Notes under the pieces: generated by a model
Seen by the model: only the letters and a program-made list of their open reading frames with translations
Told to the model about the DNA's origin: nothing
Databases searched by the model: none
Position numbers and translations under genes: made by a program
Assembly (NCBI RefSeq): GCF_030463535.1
Contig: NC_132881.1
Location: forward strand, 46,119,271 to 46,183,270
Origin: Salminus brasiliensis
Taxonomy: Eukaryota; Chordata; Actinopteri; Characiformes; Bryconidae
Direction: 5' to 3'
DNA: 64,000 nt
In this document: positions 44,226 to 55,791 of the stretch, one piece after another
Position numbering within the stretch: the first letter of the stretch is position 1
Layout: every line of letters begins with the position of its first letter

Positions 44226-46319
44226 AGCAGTGAATTCATTATAGAATTAGCTGCTCCCTGTTAATCTACAGAGCATTATTCCAAAAGGCTCGTAAGCGGT
44301 CATTACAGTGTTGTTGTTTTTTAGCTAATGTTAAACAAGCCTTTATGTTACTCTTACTGGTTTCCCCCCTGCAACTCTTGCATGGACACCATTTTTGTCC
44401 TCTTTCTTTTTAATGGTGGAATCACTCTTGCCTCAGATAAGGTCAGGTTTTTGGCCTGCAGTGTCCTAAATGTCCTAAATGAGTGGGTTTATTAGTGCCT
44501 CCCCAGATTAGTCGTTGCTGCACAGTTGGGTTTAGTTGACTGTAGAAAGCATGGACTCTAGTTCCATTCTCTTCTGTCCTACAGAAATTAAGACAAAACT
44601 GTCCACCATGTTGTCAAATTTGCAACCAGTGAAGCTAGAAGTGGAGCTAGACTCACCTGCTTATGTGCTACATCCACCCCGTGTCCCAAACCGTCTTCAT
44701 TGAGTTAGCAGAGCGGATTTCCCCCCGGATTCCCAGTTTGTCGGTAAGTGGACACTCTGAAAGTAAAAGTGAAGCTCGTGTAAGATCCTCTACAGCTCAG
44801 CTCCTCAATGTAATTATCAGAGTGGGCGCCATGCAGATCCTGCAGAGGGCCGGTCTCTTCCAGCCAAGCCTGTCTGTCAATCACTTCATTCCTAAGTGTA
44901 GCCCCGCCTTCTTGCGATAGAGAAGAGTAAGGATTAAAACTGATTTCAGTGGGGAAATGAAAAATGGGCCAATATTAGCACAGGGAAACCCAACAATTTG
45001 GAGACACTGGAGATGGAAAGGCAGTTTAGAGGAGGGAAAGGAGATGGAAAATGGGCCGTTTTGTCATTGGAGCGTGACAACAGTGATGGGTGGAGCTTCA
45101 CATCATACTGGAACCAGTTAGCAGAGGCGGTAAACCTGTGGTTGCTTCACTTTTCCATGTTTTTTAATAGGTCACTGACAAAGGTGTCAAAAGTATTCAC
45201 ATCCATATCTCAGGCAGAAGTGAGTGGAGATACTAGGGTTTAAAAAACTTCTATAGAAGCTGAAGCATCAACTTAAGCTTTTTACTCCAGTAAAAGTGTA
45301 AAAGTACTGGTTTCAGAACCACTTCAAGTAGAAAAGTAAAAGTAATGGAAGGAAAACAAAGGCCGAAAGCTTAGGCCGCGCCACAGGGGTCTGTAGTGCA
45401 CTAGTTTTTAGACTGTATGGAGGAGAAAGTTCAGATAATTGGGTGAAAATGTGAGAAGTAGAAGTAAAAAGTCTGAAAAATAAACAATTACTCCAGTAAA
45501 GTTTAGATACTTAAGTAAGGTAATGAAGTATTTGTACTTTGTTACTTGACACCTCCGCTCACTGAAATCCCAAATGACTTTGTAACTCTTACCAACCTTT
45601 TTGCACTGCTTGTTAAGCTGACTTCACATTCCTGGAAGGGTTTTAGGTGATGTTTAGATTATACTGGTCTGGTAGTATTTAAGCCAAAGTGAGGCCAGTT
45701 TAATTGATCCCAATTATCAACGAGGTTTTGTTAGATACTTGGTTAAATAAGGGGGCAATTACCTTTTACCTTTTCTGGTTTGTTTTATCATTTGATCCAT
45801 CTTTTAATAAAAGAAACATCCATTTAAAACATTATTCTGTGTAGATTTTGATGAAATATTAAATGACAAATATGCAAACTCCCACCAGGTTGCTGCTTAT
45901 AGCCAGGGGTGCTGTATGCTAAAGGTCTATGACTGACTGGGCCCCTAAGAAATGTATTAATTGAGTATTTTGTTAGTTGTAAGAGTTGTGGGGCCCAGAT
46001 AATATCTTTTCACGGGGCCCATAATCCCTGGCAGCTTTAGGTGAAAGGTGAGAGCTTCCTAGTCTAGACCAGAGGTTCTTAACTCTGGTCTTTATGACCC
46101 TCTGCTCTACAGTTTTAAACTTTGTCCTGACCTGATTCAGCTTGTGAAGGCTTTACATGCCGGATCATGAGTTCTAAATCAAGGGATGCTTGAAAAGGTA
46201 CGGCCTAGTATGGTCCCAAAGATTAGATCTGAGAAAAACTGATGAGATTACCTTAAACAATATCATCTTTTTAAAAATGACACTTAAAAAACTCAAGCAG
46301 AACCATCTCTGGTTGAAGG

Positions 46320-46690
46320 GTGTCTAGATAGTCCATTCAGTGGGTTCTGTCAAGAGGTGGATATCAGGTCTTGTGGGGTGTTTCTGGTATGCAGTAGTAC
46401 CTACAAAAGGTGCTTCAAGACAGGAGAACCAGTGAACCAATGACAGGGCCATGGACGCCTAATGCTCATTGATGCTGTCTATGGAGGCCCCACCCACCTC
46501 ACAACATGCAGGACTTGGCTATGCCTTAAAAGATCTGCTGCTAACATCTTGGTGCCAGATACCACAGGACACCTTCAGAGGTCTTGTGGAGTCCATGCCT
46601 TAAATGCTCAGATCTGTTTTGATGTGCAACATAAGGGGGACCTAATCAATATTAGTCATTAATAACAGGCATTCATGTTATGGCTGATAG
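46320..46690 (-). mobile_element. Tc1-like transposon relic ('GATCAGCCATAACATTA' family), copy 4
   Basis: Contains AGGAGAACCAGTGAACCAAT, GCTAACATCTTGGTGCCAGA and ends near TTCATGTTATGGCTGATAGC. Spacer between galnt7 and hmgb2. Confidence 0.6.
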
Positions 46691-47361
46691 CACCGCCTAC
46701 TTAAGCTCAACCTTTCATGTTGTGCAACTAATAAATCCAGATATTAAATATCAAAGCTGAAATGCAGTTAAATTTACATTAAGGCACTTAGCAGACACTC
46801 TTCTCCAAAATAACTAACAGCAGTGCTTCTCCAAATCCACAAGAGAGGTCAAGCTTAGATACAACTAGTCCCCATGGAGACCACAATGCTCAACATACAC
46901 TACACTGTTAGGTTGGCAATGCCTGAATTTAACTTCACATTTTAAAGTATGGTAAAACAGGCCACTCTGAAGTAAAAGGTACTGTGGTTCAGCATTTCCT
47001 TTGCATGTAGGACAGCTACACATTCCAGCACAGTAGCTCACCAGTTACAGCAAAGGCCCATGCTAGTTTAGGCAGACCAACTGGTCCTTCACTTGCAGTA
47101 CTATAAACAAAACCAGCATCTGGACAGGTTGTGTCTTGTAGGTAAAAACAGTGAATTTCTACTGTTTTATGATCGCCCAATTCTTCACTCTTCCAGCCCC
47201 TTTCCTGCTAATACACACTACAGACAAGCATGAATCCATCACCACTACTATAACCGATGGCTTCTATAGATCATCAGTCATGTTGAAGAGTTCAGGAATT
47301 GTAAGTATATGACCAAACACTAGTTTAATAAAAACCCCAATTTAATCATAATATACAAAGT

Positions 47362-47367
47362 TTTATT
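47362..47367 (-). other. hmgb2: hmgb2 polyadenylation signal (candidate)
   Basis: AATAAA on the minus strand, about 330 nt after the hmgb2 stop codon. The 3' UTR would be 47693 to about 47345. Position inferred from motif only. Confidence 0.55.
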
Positions 47368-47693
47368 ATAAAAATTGTCTACACAAATTTAAAGCTCAAC
47401 ATCTAAAAAAAAAAATTGAGACTTAAACTACATAACATTGTTCCTCATTTTCCTTACAATGGCAGTGGAAACAATTTGTTGGATATAGAGAGAAACCACA
47501 GCTATCAAACAAAAGAAAGCAGTGCTTAAGAAACAAGAACAGCTGATAAATTTACAAAACAGTACATGACCTCAATATGTATTTGATCTATACACATTCC
47601 TGTACATGTTTTGAAAATATTCAAATGCTAAAAAAATAAAACGCATTTCACATTGTTCTGAAAAAACAATTCAGCTCAAGTTTCCTGACAGGT

Positions 47694-47864
47694 TTAATCA
47701 TCATCGTCATCATCATCATCCTCATCCTCTTCATCGTCTTCCTCCTCTTCATCGTCGTCATCGTCATCATCTGTGGCTTCTGCCTTTTTGCCTGCTGGCC
47801 GGCCAGGGCCGCCCTTCTTCGCACCGTCGGCCTTTGCGCCCTTGGCGCGATATGCAGCGACATC
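47694..47864 (-). CDS. hmgb2: hmgb2 coding exon 4 (acidic tail)
   Basis: Residues 158-213 plus [23 protein letters not shown] then GRPAGKK and the acidic run. The GAT/GAC/GAG repetition makes the DNA a simple trinucleotide-like tract; the overlapping Met/Arg/Lys frame on the same strand is an artefact. Confidence 0.95.
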   Translation of the reverse strand, partial: DVAAYRAKGAKADGAKKGGPGRPAGKKAEATDDDDDDDEEEEDDEEDEDDDDDDDD

Positions 47865-49139
47865 CTTTAAAAAGGACAAAGCGCACTCATTAAACTCAAG
47901 CTACATCAAAGGCAAGCGAACACCAATGCATTAGAACCGCACGGATCGTTACCTTCTCGTATTTCTCCTTCAGCTTTAAGGCCTTCTGCTCATATGGGGA
48001 CTTCTCTTTGGAGGACAGTTTGGACCACATGTCTCCAAGCTTCTTTGCAATGTCACCGATGGAGATTCCTGGGTTGTCACCCTTCACCTTGGGGCGATGG
48101 TCCGAGCAGAAAACGAAGAAAGCTGATCTGCAGAAAGAAAGTGTGTAAATACCAACAAACTAAAGAGCCTTTGATATTCAGAGGATTAGCCCATGCACTT
48201 ACGGTGGCCTCTTTGGCGCATTTGGGTCCTTCTTTTTCTTTCCTTTCTTGGCACCTTTGGGTGGCACGTAGTTTTTCATCTCGCGGTCATAGCGAACCTT
48301 GTCGGTCTTGGCCATCTCCTCAAACTTGGTTTTCTCTTTGGGGGACATGGTCTGCAAAACATAACACTGGTTAGACACCCTGCAGTTCACCACAGCCCAG
48401 CATACACCGCCACTCTGATTAGGCCCCGCCCCTTCTTATGACACCCCACATGGCCCTACCCACATCTGACGTAGACTTACTCTAGCCCCGCCCCTTTTAC
48501 AACCAACCCCCACAGGGGGAGGGGAAAACTCTTTCAACCCTTCAAAACATGTTCCGTGTGAAGCAGAGCTGGGAAACATTCATGCAAATGAATCGGTACA
48601 AATGATTCACTCATTTGAGAGTCGAATCCAACATTAAATATACAGTGTTCCAACTCCAAATAGAGCTAGTTTATCCCAAGAGCTTTAGCTGAAGATTAGG
48701 AGTCACTCAAACAAAAGATTAAGCAAAGGAGTTAAATGAATCAAGCAACTCATGAGTCGAATCACAAGCTTATAAAGAGCCGAGTCGTGAGGATTTAAAT
48801 TGTAAATTTGTAATTAGAATATTTTAAATCGATTATTTCGATTAATCGAATATTTAAAGTGATCCAAAACAGATTTTATGGCAGTTCGAAACAAACGAAT
48901 CAGGAGTCAGACGAACGATTCAGTCACTTGATTCAGTTTATTATATTATGAGCTTTAAATGATAAAATTATTAAAAAACTGTAAGAACTCACCTTCCATC
49001 TCTCAGCACACTTCTTGGAAAACTCTGCAAAATTGACGGAAGTTCCCGGGTGCTTCTTCTTGTGCTCTTCCCGGCAGGTCTGCACGAAAAAGGCGTAGGA
49101 GGAGGTCTTTCCTCTCGGCTTGTTCGGATCTTTACCCAT
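47694..49139 (-). CDS. hmgb2: high mobility group box 2 (whole gene, four coding exons)
   Basis: Non-histone chromatin protein that bends DNA. Coding exons (minus): 49139-48993, 48351-48203, 48127-47953, 47864-47694; 642 nt = 213 residues plus TAA. Box A (about 5-78) contains [20 protein letters not shown] with C22 and C44; box B (about 94-162) begins [20 protein letters not shown] with C106. A basic linker with [10 protein letters not shown] leads to 25 uninterrupted acidic residues (189-213, 18 Asp and 7 Glu). All junctions are GT-AG. The tail is short enough for HMGB2 or HMGB1; the neighbouring galnt7 and scrg1 support HMGB2. The upstream sequence carries CCAAT boxes fitting cell-cycle-regulated expression. 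Fish can have two hmgb2 paralogues, and which this is cannot be told here. Confidence 0.95.
47953..48127 (-). CDS. hmgb2: hmgb2 coding exon 3
   Basis: Completes Pro99, then residues 100-157 of box [21 protein letters not shown] to LKEKYEK. Acceptor TTCTGCAG, donor AAG|GTAACG. Confidence 0.95.
48203..48351 (-). CDS. hmgb2: hmgb2 coding exon 2
   Basis: Residues 50-98 plus two bases of Pro99: [49 protein letters not shown]. End of box A and start of box B. Acceptor TTTTGCAG, donor CC|GTAAGT. Confidence 0.95.
48560..48945. repeat. GATTCA/GAATC-rich degenerate repeat, hmgb2 intron
   Basis: Scattered ATGATTCACTCATTTGAGAG, CATGAGTCGAATCACAAG and CGAACGATTCAGTCACTTGA phrases, both strands, within the intron after coding exon 1. 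A dispersed fish repeat of unknown class. Confidence 0.45.
48993..49139 (-). CDS. hmgb2: hmgb2 coding exon 1
   Basis: ATG at 49139-49137 in a GCCGCCATGG context (strong Kozak). Encodes residues 1-49, [20 protein letters not shown] onward to KKCAERWK. Donor AAG|GTGAGT. A 5' UTR piece begins after a likely acceptor CCACAG at 49165. Confidence 0.95.
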
Positions 49140-49885
49140 GGCGGCTGAAGTCTGTGGCTAAAACGCTGTGGATGAGAAACACAGCCCCGAATTAACTCGC
49201 TTTCTGAGAACCGAGGCCTGTAGAGCATCAGCCACTTTAATCCGATCAGGCTCCTGCCAGCAGACCGCTCACAGAACAATAACCGCACCACGACGCTGGA
49301 GGTCGAACTCTCTGGTCCACCTTAAATAAAGCGGCTGTTACAGCGCAGCGCGATGGCGACGGTTAAGGCGCCATGCTGCGGCTACCGCGCCATTTAAGGT
49401 GGACTGGACAGTTACGACAAGAAGTCAACTTCAGCTTCGTAAGCGTCCCTCCATTTTGTTTCCCGCCTAAACTACGGCCTTGTTTTACAAGTTGTAAGAG
49501 ATATAACTTTAGTTTTAGATAATTAAAACTAATTAAGTCTATTTAAGCTCGTTCACGTGCTTTAATAAAGCTTTTACGTCGCTTTTCTAGCTATATTCGA
49601 GCTAAAAACAAAAACGCCACGTATTTAACTTTAAAAATATTTATAATATTTATAATAACTCACAAAACGAGAGTTTAGCGAGCTAAAGCTGTAGTTTTAA
49701 GCCAGTTTTCTAATCAGATAGATACTACATGTTGCTGGGAGCGCGCGGGCAATCCGTATTTAAAGCCAGCGACACCATTAAAGTGTAAAAATATAACTTT
49801 TTAAACCACTAAGCAAGTCAGCGTTAAGATACGCGGTAAAGCTGAAATAAAAGCACTGATTTAAGGTGAAAAAGCCAACACTTAC

Positions 49886-49965
49886 CTATAAATACTAAGA
49901 TTAATCCACTTCTATCCGCCTGCAAAACAATCTGCGCCTCTCCTCCACTGCTGTAGTCTCTGAGG
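49886..49965 (-). other. hmgb2: hmgb2 non-coding leader exon (candidate)
   Basis: A consensus donor TATAG|GTAAGT on the minus strand ends at 49886. It would splice to the acceptor at 49165 just before the ATG. The 5' limit near 49965 is a guess from the position of the promoter elements. Confidence 0.55.
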
Positions 49966-49982
49966 TACGGGCCGCACAAGCT

Positions 49983-50165
49983 TGATTAAATGCCTCCGGG
50001 GCTCCGCCCTCAAGGGCACGGCCTGATTGGTTGGTCACTTTCAAAATTCAAATATTGCCCGCCCACTAAGGAGACTCTCTTGTTCCTATTGGGTGGTAGA
50101 CGCGTCAATCAAACACACTCAGCCCCAGCGGGTGACGGTTGCGTTAGCCGCCTCGCTATTGGCTG
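49983..50165 (-). promoter_or_regulatory. hmgb2: hmgb2 promoter with CCAAT boxes
   Basis: On the minus strand CCAAT occurs at 50030-50026, 50092-50088 and 50162-50158. A GGGCGGGC Sp1-like box lies at about 50064-50057 and TTTGAA (a CHR-like hexamer) at 50045-50040. Multiple CCAAT boxes with a CHR-like element are typical of G2/M genes controlled by NF-Y and the DREAM/MuvB complex. Function is inferred. Confidence 0.6.
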
Positions 50166-51408
50166 AGAGGCGGATTTAAAATGGACGGCGGTTTTGTGGC
50201 GGTTTAAGCGGGATTGAGTCCGAGTTCAGTGTTTATACGCGGTTAAAGGAGGAGTTTTAATATGTGCGACTTTATACGAAAAGTTAAAGCCCTTAAAAAT
50301 GATTTAGGGGGAAAATAACGTGGTTTTAAGCTGTGGTTTGTTGTTGTTGCTGCGCACGTTTTGGTTAATGGCGCCAAACCCCCCGCAGTACAACAACAAC
50401 AGGAGGGGGCAGTGCTCCCCAGGCTCTGTTTTGGGGGATCTCCAGCATATTTGATCTCCAAAAGTTTTAACACATATAGCTACTCTTCTGCAATGTTATT
50501 TTTCAAGGTTTGTTGAAAGGGTATATGTGTGTTTATGCCAAAAAGATGCCCCCCACATTGACTCACAGGGCTGGGGGGCTCACCCTGTTGACTGAATGGA
50601 ACAGCTGGGGCTCTGATTACCCCCCAACCCCCCAAACTTAACTTCCAAACCAGCCTTAATATCTTAAAGAGGGTCTCGATGGCTTTGCCGACCTAGTTTC
50701 GCTTTGTTGTAACGGCCGCTGTCTGTTTCGCATCCCATAACGCACACAGTTCACGGCCTTCATCGTTGAATGGGAGACAATGGGTGTGGGATGCTACTAT
50801 GCTTAAATTCGGCATGTCCCAGTTTTGTGAGCACAGATTTATAACCCAGTTTAGGACTAAATTGTAACGTCAGTGGTGATCTACCATTGAAAGGCTGACT
50901 CATGGGCATGGTCCTCCTGCGGTAGGGATGTTACTGGCTGGACTGGGCTGAATTACACTGCACACCTCGCTGTAAACCTTGTAAATCAGTAAATCTTGGC
51001 TGTGATTGACTGTGCGGTATTGCTGATTATCACCCTTTCACTGTTACAACACTCCCACTTCCACTGGATACTTTAGGCCGGCAATATTGCTGCAAATCTT
51101 GCTAGAAATTACTAGAAAGTAGCACCTCTCGATCAGTCTGTTTGCATTTTAGGCGACTTTTCTTATGTTTTCAACAAATTTACTAAGATACGGTTCAATA
51201 CCAGCTTTATTTTCTGATAATATATTGAAACCTTTTGTAATTTTCATTTGAAACATCCGCTGCTGTGGATGTTATTGACTGAGCTGTTTTTTTTAGCTGA
51301 AGCTCTTCACTTAAGTTGAGCATCTAAAAGTAGACCTCATGCTTACCACTAGTCAAACACTTCCCCACCACCCCACAGGAAGGAACACACAGCTGACATC
51401 ACATTACA

Positions 51409-51446
<38 letters not shown>

Positions 51447-52430
51447 CTTGACTTGCTGTAGGTAGATTCATTATTTTTCAATATTTGTCTCTTCTGATGT
51501 CTAATTCAGAATTTTCTACTCATACTGAAACCTATAGGTACTGAAATGCTGCCAGCTGTATCTAGAACAGTGTCACTACACTGTATATTAATGGTGTTTG
51601 CTGGTGTTGCCTCTGTAGGTCATGTCCTGGCTTCCTCTGCTGCAGCCCTTTGTTCGATAACTCACTGAATAGTCAGCCATGCTGAGGTAAGTAGATGTCG
51701 GTTTTGTTGTTGTTTTAGATAATGCATCACATTTTCCAGTAAAAAGTGAATGTTCTGTTAGCATGTAGCAAAAGAAGTGTTTCCCTATAAGTGTACACAG
51801 TCCTGTGGATCACACAGGCAGAAAATCAAGGAACAGAATGTGCTGAGATTTCCTGAAAGCGTTATAAAAGGAAGGTGTGAATTCCCCTCGTATCAGCTCA
51901 AGGCTCTTTGCGATCTCAGTCAGTAACCCATACAATTGGTGTGGGGTTCATAATCATGGCTCCATATCAGTCAAAGATCTGGAGCAGTAAATGCACTGTA
52001 TTTGTTAACACACCTATGCTAAGCGTACAAGTGAATGTGCAGGGAGCTTGTGAGCTGTCAGATGTGTTAAATCTGGGAAAACTGTGGATGCGTCGATATG
52101 GACCACCTGGACTGATGCTGATCGGCCGACGCCAATACGGTAATAAAGAGTAGAAATTGGGAGTAAATCCACCTGGATCAGCAGGGTTGCTGCAGCCCTA
52201 CGTGAACCCGTGTAATGCAGTAAAAGGAATAAAATGAGGGCGTTTGAGGGCAGTAGTCACCTAAACATTACATAAATACATCAACACGTAGCAGTTTGTT
52301 CAGTATCAGAATATATTTGACTGATTACCGATGTTTAATAAAATAGTATATAGTTCAGTATTGGTTAATATTGCAATTTGGCAAACAATATAATACTGTA
52401 ACGTTCAGTGCATTCAATACACGATTCAAC
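50166..52430. other. gene-poor spacer upstream of hmgb2
   Basis: No SAP30-like or other recognisable coding exon was seen on either strand. It contains a (GT) microsatellite at 51411-51445 and, around 51290-51410, a sequence resembling 61570-61700 (AGTTGAGCATC, ACACAGCT, ACATCA), i.e. a dispersed repeat. Confidence 0.6.
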
Positions 52431-52435
52431 CAGGT

Positions 52436-53075
52436 TGATATGTTTTTGACTGCAATTGAAGAGTTCTGAATTGATTTTAGGAGTTTTACACTGATTTGAA
52501 GAGTGTTCGAAATGATTGGAAGAGCTTTCAATTGATCGGAAGAGTTTTAAATAATTTGAAGGGTTTTGCACTGATTTGAAGAGCTTTCCAATGATTTAAA
52601 GAGTTTTTTAATTATTTGAAGAGTATTGAATTGATTTGAAGAGTTGTTTCAATGATTTATAGTTTTAAATTATTTGAAGAGCTTTATAATGATTAGAAGA
52701 GTTTTTAATTTGATTTGAAGAGTTTTTCAATGATTGTATAGTTTTACATTATTTGAAGAGTTTTGCACTAATTTGAAGAGTTTTAATTTGATTTGAAGCG
52801 TTTTCAATGACTTCAATAGTTTTTTTTAATTATTTGAAGAGTATTGCACTTTTTGAAGTTTTTTGTTTTATGTTATGAGTTTTTAATGATTTAATGATTT
52901 GAAGAGTTTTTCAATGATTTATAGAGTTTTAAATTATTTTAAGAGGTTTATAATTTTTTTAATGATCTGAAGAGTTTTGTACTGATTTGAAGAGCTTTTC
53001 AATGATTTATAGAGTTTCAAATTATTTGAAGAGCTTTATAATGATTTAAAGAGTTTTGAATTGATTGGATAAGTT
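52436..53075 (+). repeat. degenerate GAAGAGTTTT / ATGATTTGAA tandem repeat
   Basis: About two dozen imperfect copies of a roughly 26-bp unit built from GAAGAGTTTT and AATGATTT. Related copies also at 55240-55290. Very AT-rich, no coding. Confidence 0.85.
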
Positions 53076-54289
53076 TGTAAATGTTAATGCCATTCAGTTC
53101 ATTGGGCATGACGCTTATTTCAGTTAAACAGTTTAAAAGTTACCACCTCCCCACACACATCTACACCTAGACTATTCCTCCCCAACTTTCACCAAAAATC
53201 AGGCACCCGTGTAAAGGTCTAATATAATAAATGCAGCAGAACTCATTCATAAAGTCCAGCTCTTTTGAAACATTGAGTGCAAAAGTCTTTAAATGTGTAA
53301 AATGTAGCATTTCACTTCCAGACTATGTAAACAGCCTCCGTCCGTGGAGAAGTGTTCTTTTGGGCCCCATGAACTCAACAGAGACGGTTTCTTCTTTCTG
53401 TATTTATTTGTTTGTATTTGACGTCACATCACTCTTCCTAACTTTAATGTTTCTTTATTGTTTGTGATTATTTTGAGATTTACTGCCTTCCCCACACTGA
53501 AGAAAGGCCCAGTATACTGTATGTGGGAGAAGTCACACAATATTGTCCTGGAAAGTAGAATTAAAAGTTTTTCTTAATGTTTTTCCAACTCAACTTTTTG
53601 TTTGTTATGTTTCAATAAATAAATACATGTTTTTTTTTGTATTGAGGTCAAATAAGAACATCTCCCTATCTTAACGTCTATATGACTGGGGGTTAATTTG
53701 CTCCATGTGGAGATCTGGCCATCGCATAATTAACAATGAAGAGCTTTCTCACATGCTAAAGTGTCCGGGCGCCAATTAACATAATACTGTTACCTCAGGC
53801 CTGTGTGTTTAAAGCTCTGTTAAAACTGTTCTCACTTCACCCCTCCACCAGCCCATACAGACAGACCCTGATGGTGGCTGGACAGTGGGTTTTAACAATA
53901 GGCTGCCCCCTGGTAGTCTGAGGTGTTGAGGGACTTTGATGTTGCCACATTGCTTTTGAATGAGCACAGATGAGAGTTTTTCAACAGGCCACAAAAGGTG
54001 TGTATGAGGGGGGCAAATGGGCCAGACTAAGTCCTGCTCTCCAGTTAGTGCTTAATAAAAGTAAATGAATGGTTTACTAGACGGTAACATTGGAAAACAA
54101 ATACGTTCTATAAAATGATTGCAAAACATGCGTGATTTTATGAAAATTTGTATATTGTAAATGCAATGGACATTACAAGAAAATTCTATTCTATAAAATT
54201 CTTGAAAATGCTGTTTTCTTCACATACATGAAAAACCCCTGAGGATAATGGCTTGGAATCAGAAAATCAGTAGTTTGCTTTAAAGCTGT

Positions 54290-54900
54290 TTTTTGAAAGA
54301 GTATTTGCCCCTCCCCAATTTCTTCTATTTTTGCATATCTGTCATATTAAAATGTTTGAGATCATCCATCTAATTGTAATATTAGACAAAGACAACACAC
54401 ATAAGCAGCTTTTATCGTTCCATTTATTAATGATAAAGATTTAAAAACCTATGTCACCACTAGGAAAAAGGTAAATGCCCCCTTACCTACTAAATCAACC
54501 CGTTGACCAAAATTAAATTGTCAATTGGGTGTAATTTCACTAGCCACACACAGGCATGATTACTGCCAGACCTGTTGAATCTAAACATTGCTTAAGTAGA
54601 ACCTATCTGGCAATGGGAAGCAGGCTGTAAGGCCCCAAAAAAGCAGCACATGATTCACATGAGATTCAAGGACAGATGCAAAACAAGTAAATCAAATCTA
54701 CCAGTTGAGAAAGGGTTACAAAGCCATTGCTAAGGTTCTGGGACTCCTAACCACAGGGAGAGCCATTATCCACAAATGGAGAACACTTTTACTTGAACAG
54801 TGGTGAACCAAAATGTCACCATACCTTTTCAAATACTTTTTAAAGTACTGTAGAACATCTGTAGAGTGTAAAACAGGTAACAGGATCCTGATGAAGATCA
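54290..54900 (+). mobile_element. Tc1-like DNA transposon relic
   Basis: TATTTGCCCCTCCCCAATTT near the start, and AAGGGTTACAAAGCCATTGC plus GAGAGCCATTATCCACAAAT, GGAGAACAC and ACAGTGGTGAACC, the N-terminal helix-turn-helix coding part of fish Tc1-like transposases. Truncated, with frame breaks. Confidence 0.65.
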
Positions 54901-55791
54901 TTTGTAATAGTCTGTAGTTTGTTGGTCTGTGATTTTAATGCTGTCAGTTATAAAATACTGCATAAAAGAAAATACGGTGTACAGTACAATAGTGTAAAAC
55001 TAGTATTTTATAAAATATAGAGATGTTTACAATGTATGCATTCTTGAAGATCGCTAAAGACACATTTTTAATGGCAAAACATAAGAAAACAGGATTTAAG
55101 ACGCAAAAAACTGTTTGAATAAATGATGCTTGAAGGAAGTAAAATGATCTGCCAGTACTGTAGGATCACATCCCTGTGTATACAAGTAAGTTTTTGCAGT
55201 ACAGATTTAGGAATGCACTTTTAAACTTACACACTGTTTAGAAGAGCATTGAATTAGTTTGAAGAATTTTGCATTGACTTGAAGAGTTGAATAATAATAA
55301 TAAAAAAAATCTTACATCTGAGAAACCAACCATTTGTGTTCAGACAGTGATGTTCTGACATGGCTATAATGGGGAAAACCTTGAATTACAGTCATTCTGT
55401 CCTGTTCACTCTGGACCAGGATCATGGACTGTAGATTTGTAGAATGTCTTGATACAGTAAGTACATTTCATTTTTATCATATATCAGGATATACTCTATA
55501 CACAAAAAGGTGCATAGACATACACTTAAAGTGTTTTCTTTAGTAAGACAATGGTTCTGCATAAAACGAATAATGTGAATGATCAAACAGTTGTTCAACT
55601 GGTTTGGTTGTTTTCTTCACATACAAGGAAAACCCTGAGGCTTACATTAAATACACTTGGTCTTTCTATCTTTTTTGGAACCCTGCTAGTGAATTTGGGA
55701 GGAGCATGGCTCCACCCGCTTTATTCAGTTTTATATCAAAACTGTAGAGTCATCCAGGGGTGTGTAAAGCACAGTACTATAAAACTATAAA

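Noticed and set aside
50181-50207. ATG with a short GC-rich frame opposite the hmgb2 promoter as a possible sap30 start
   Set aside because: It stops after eight codons and does not resemble SAP30.
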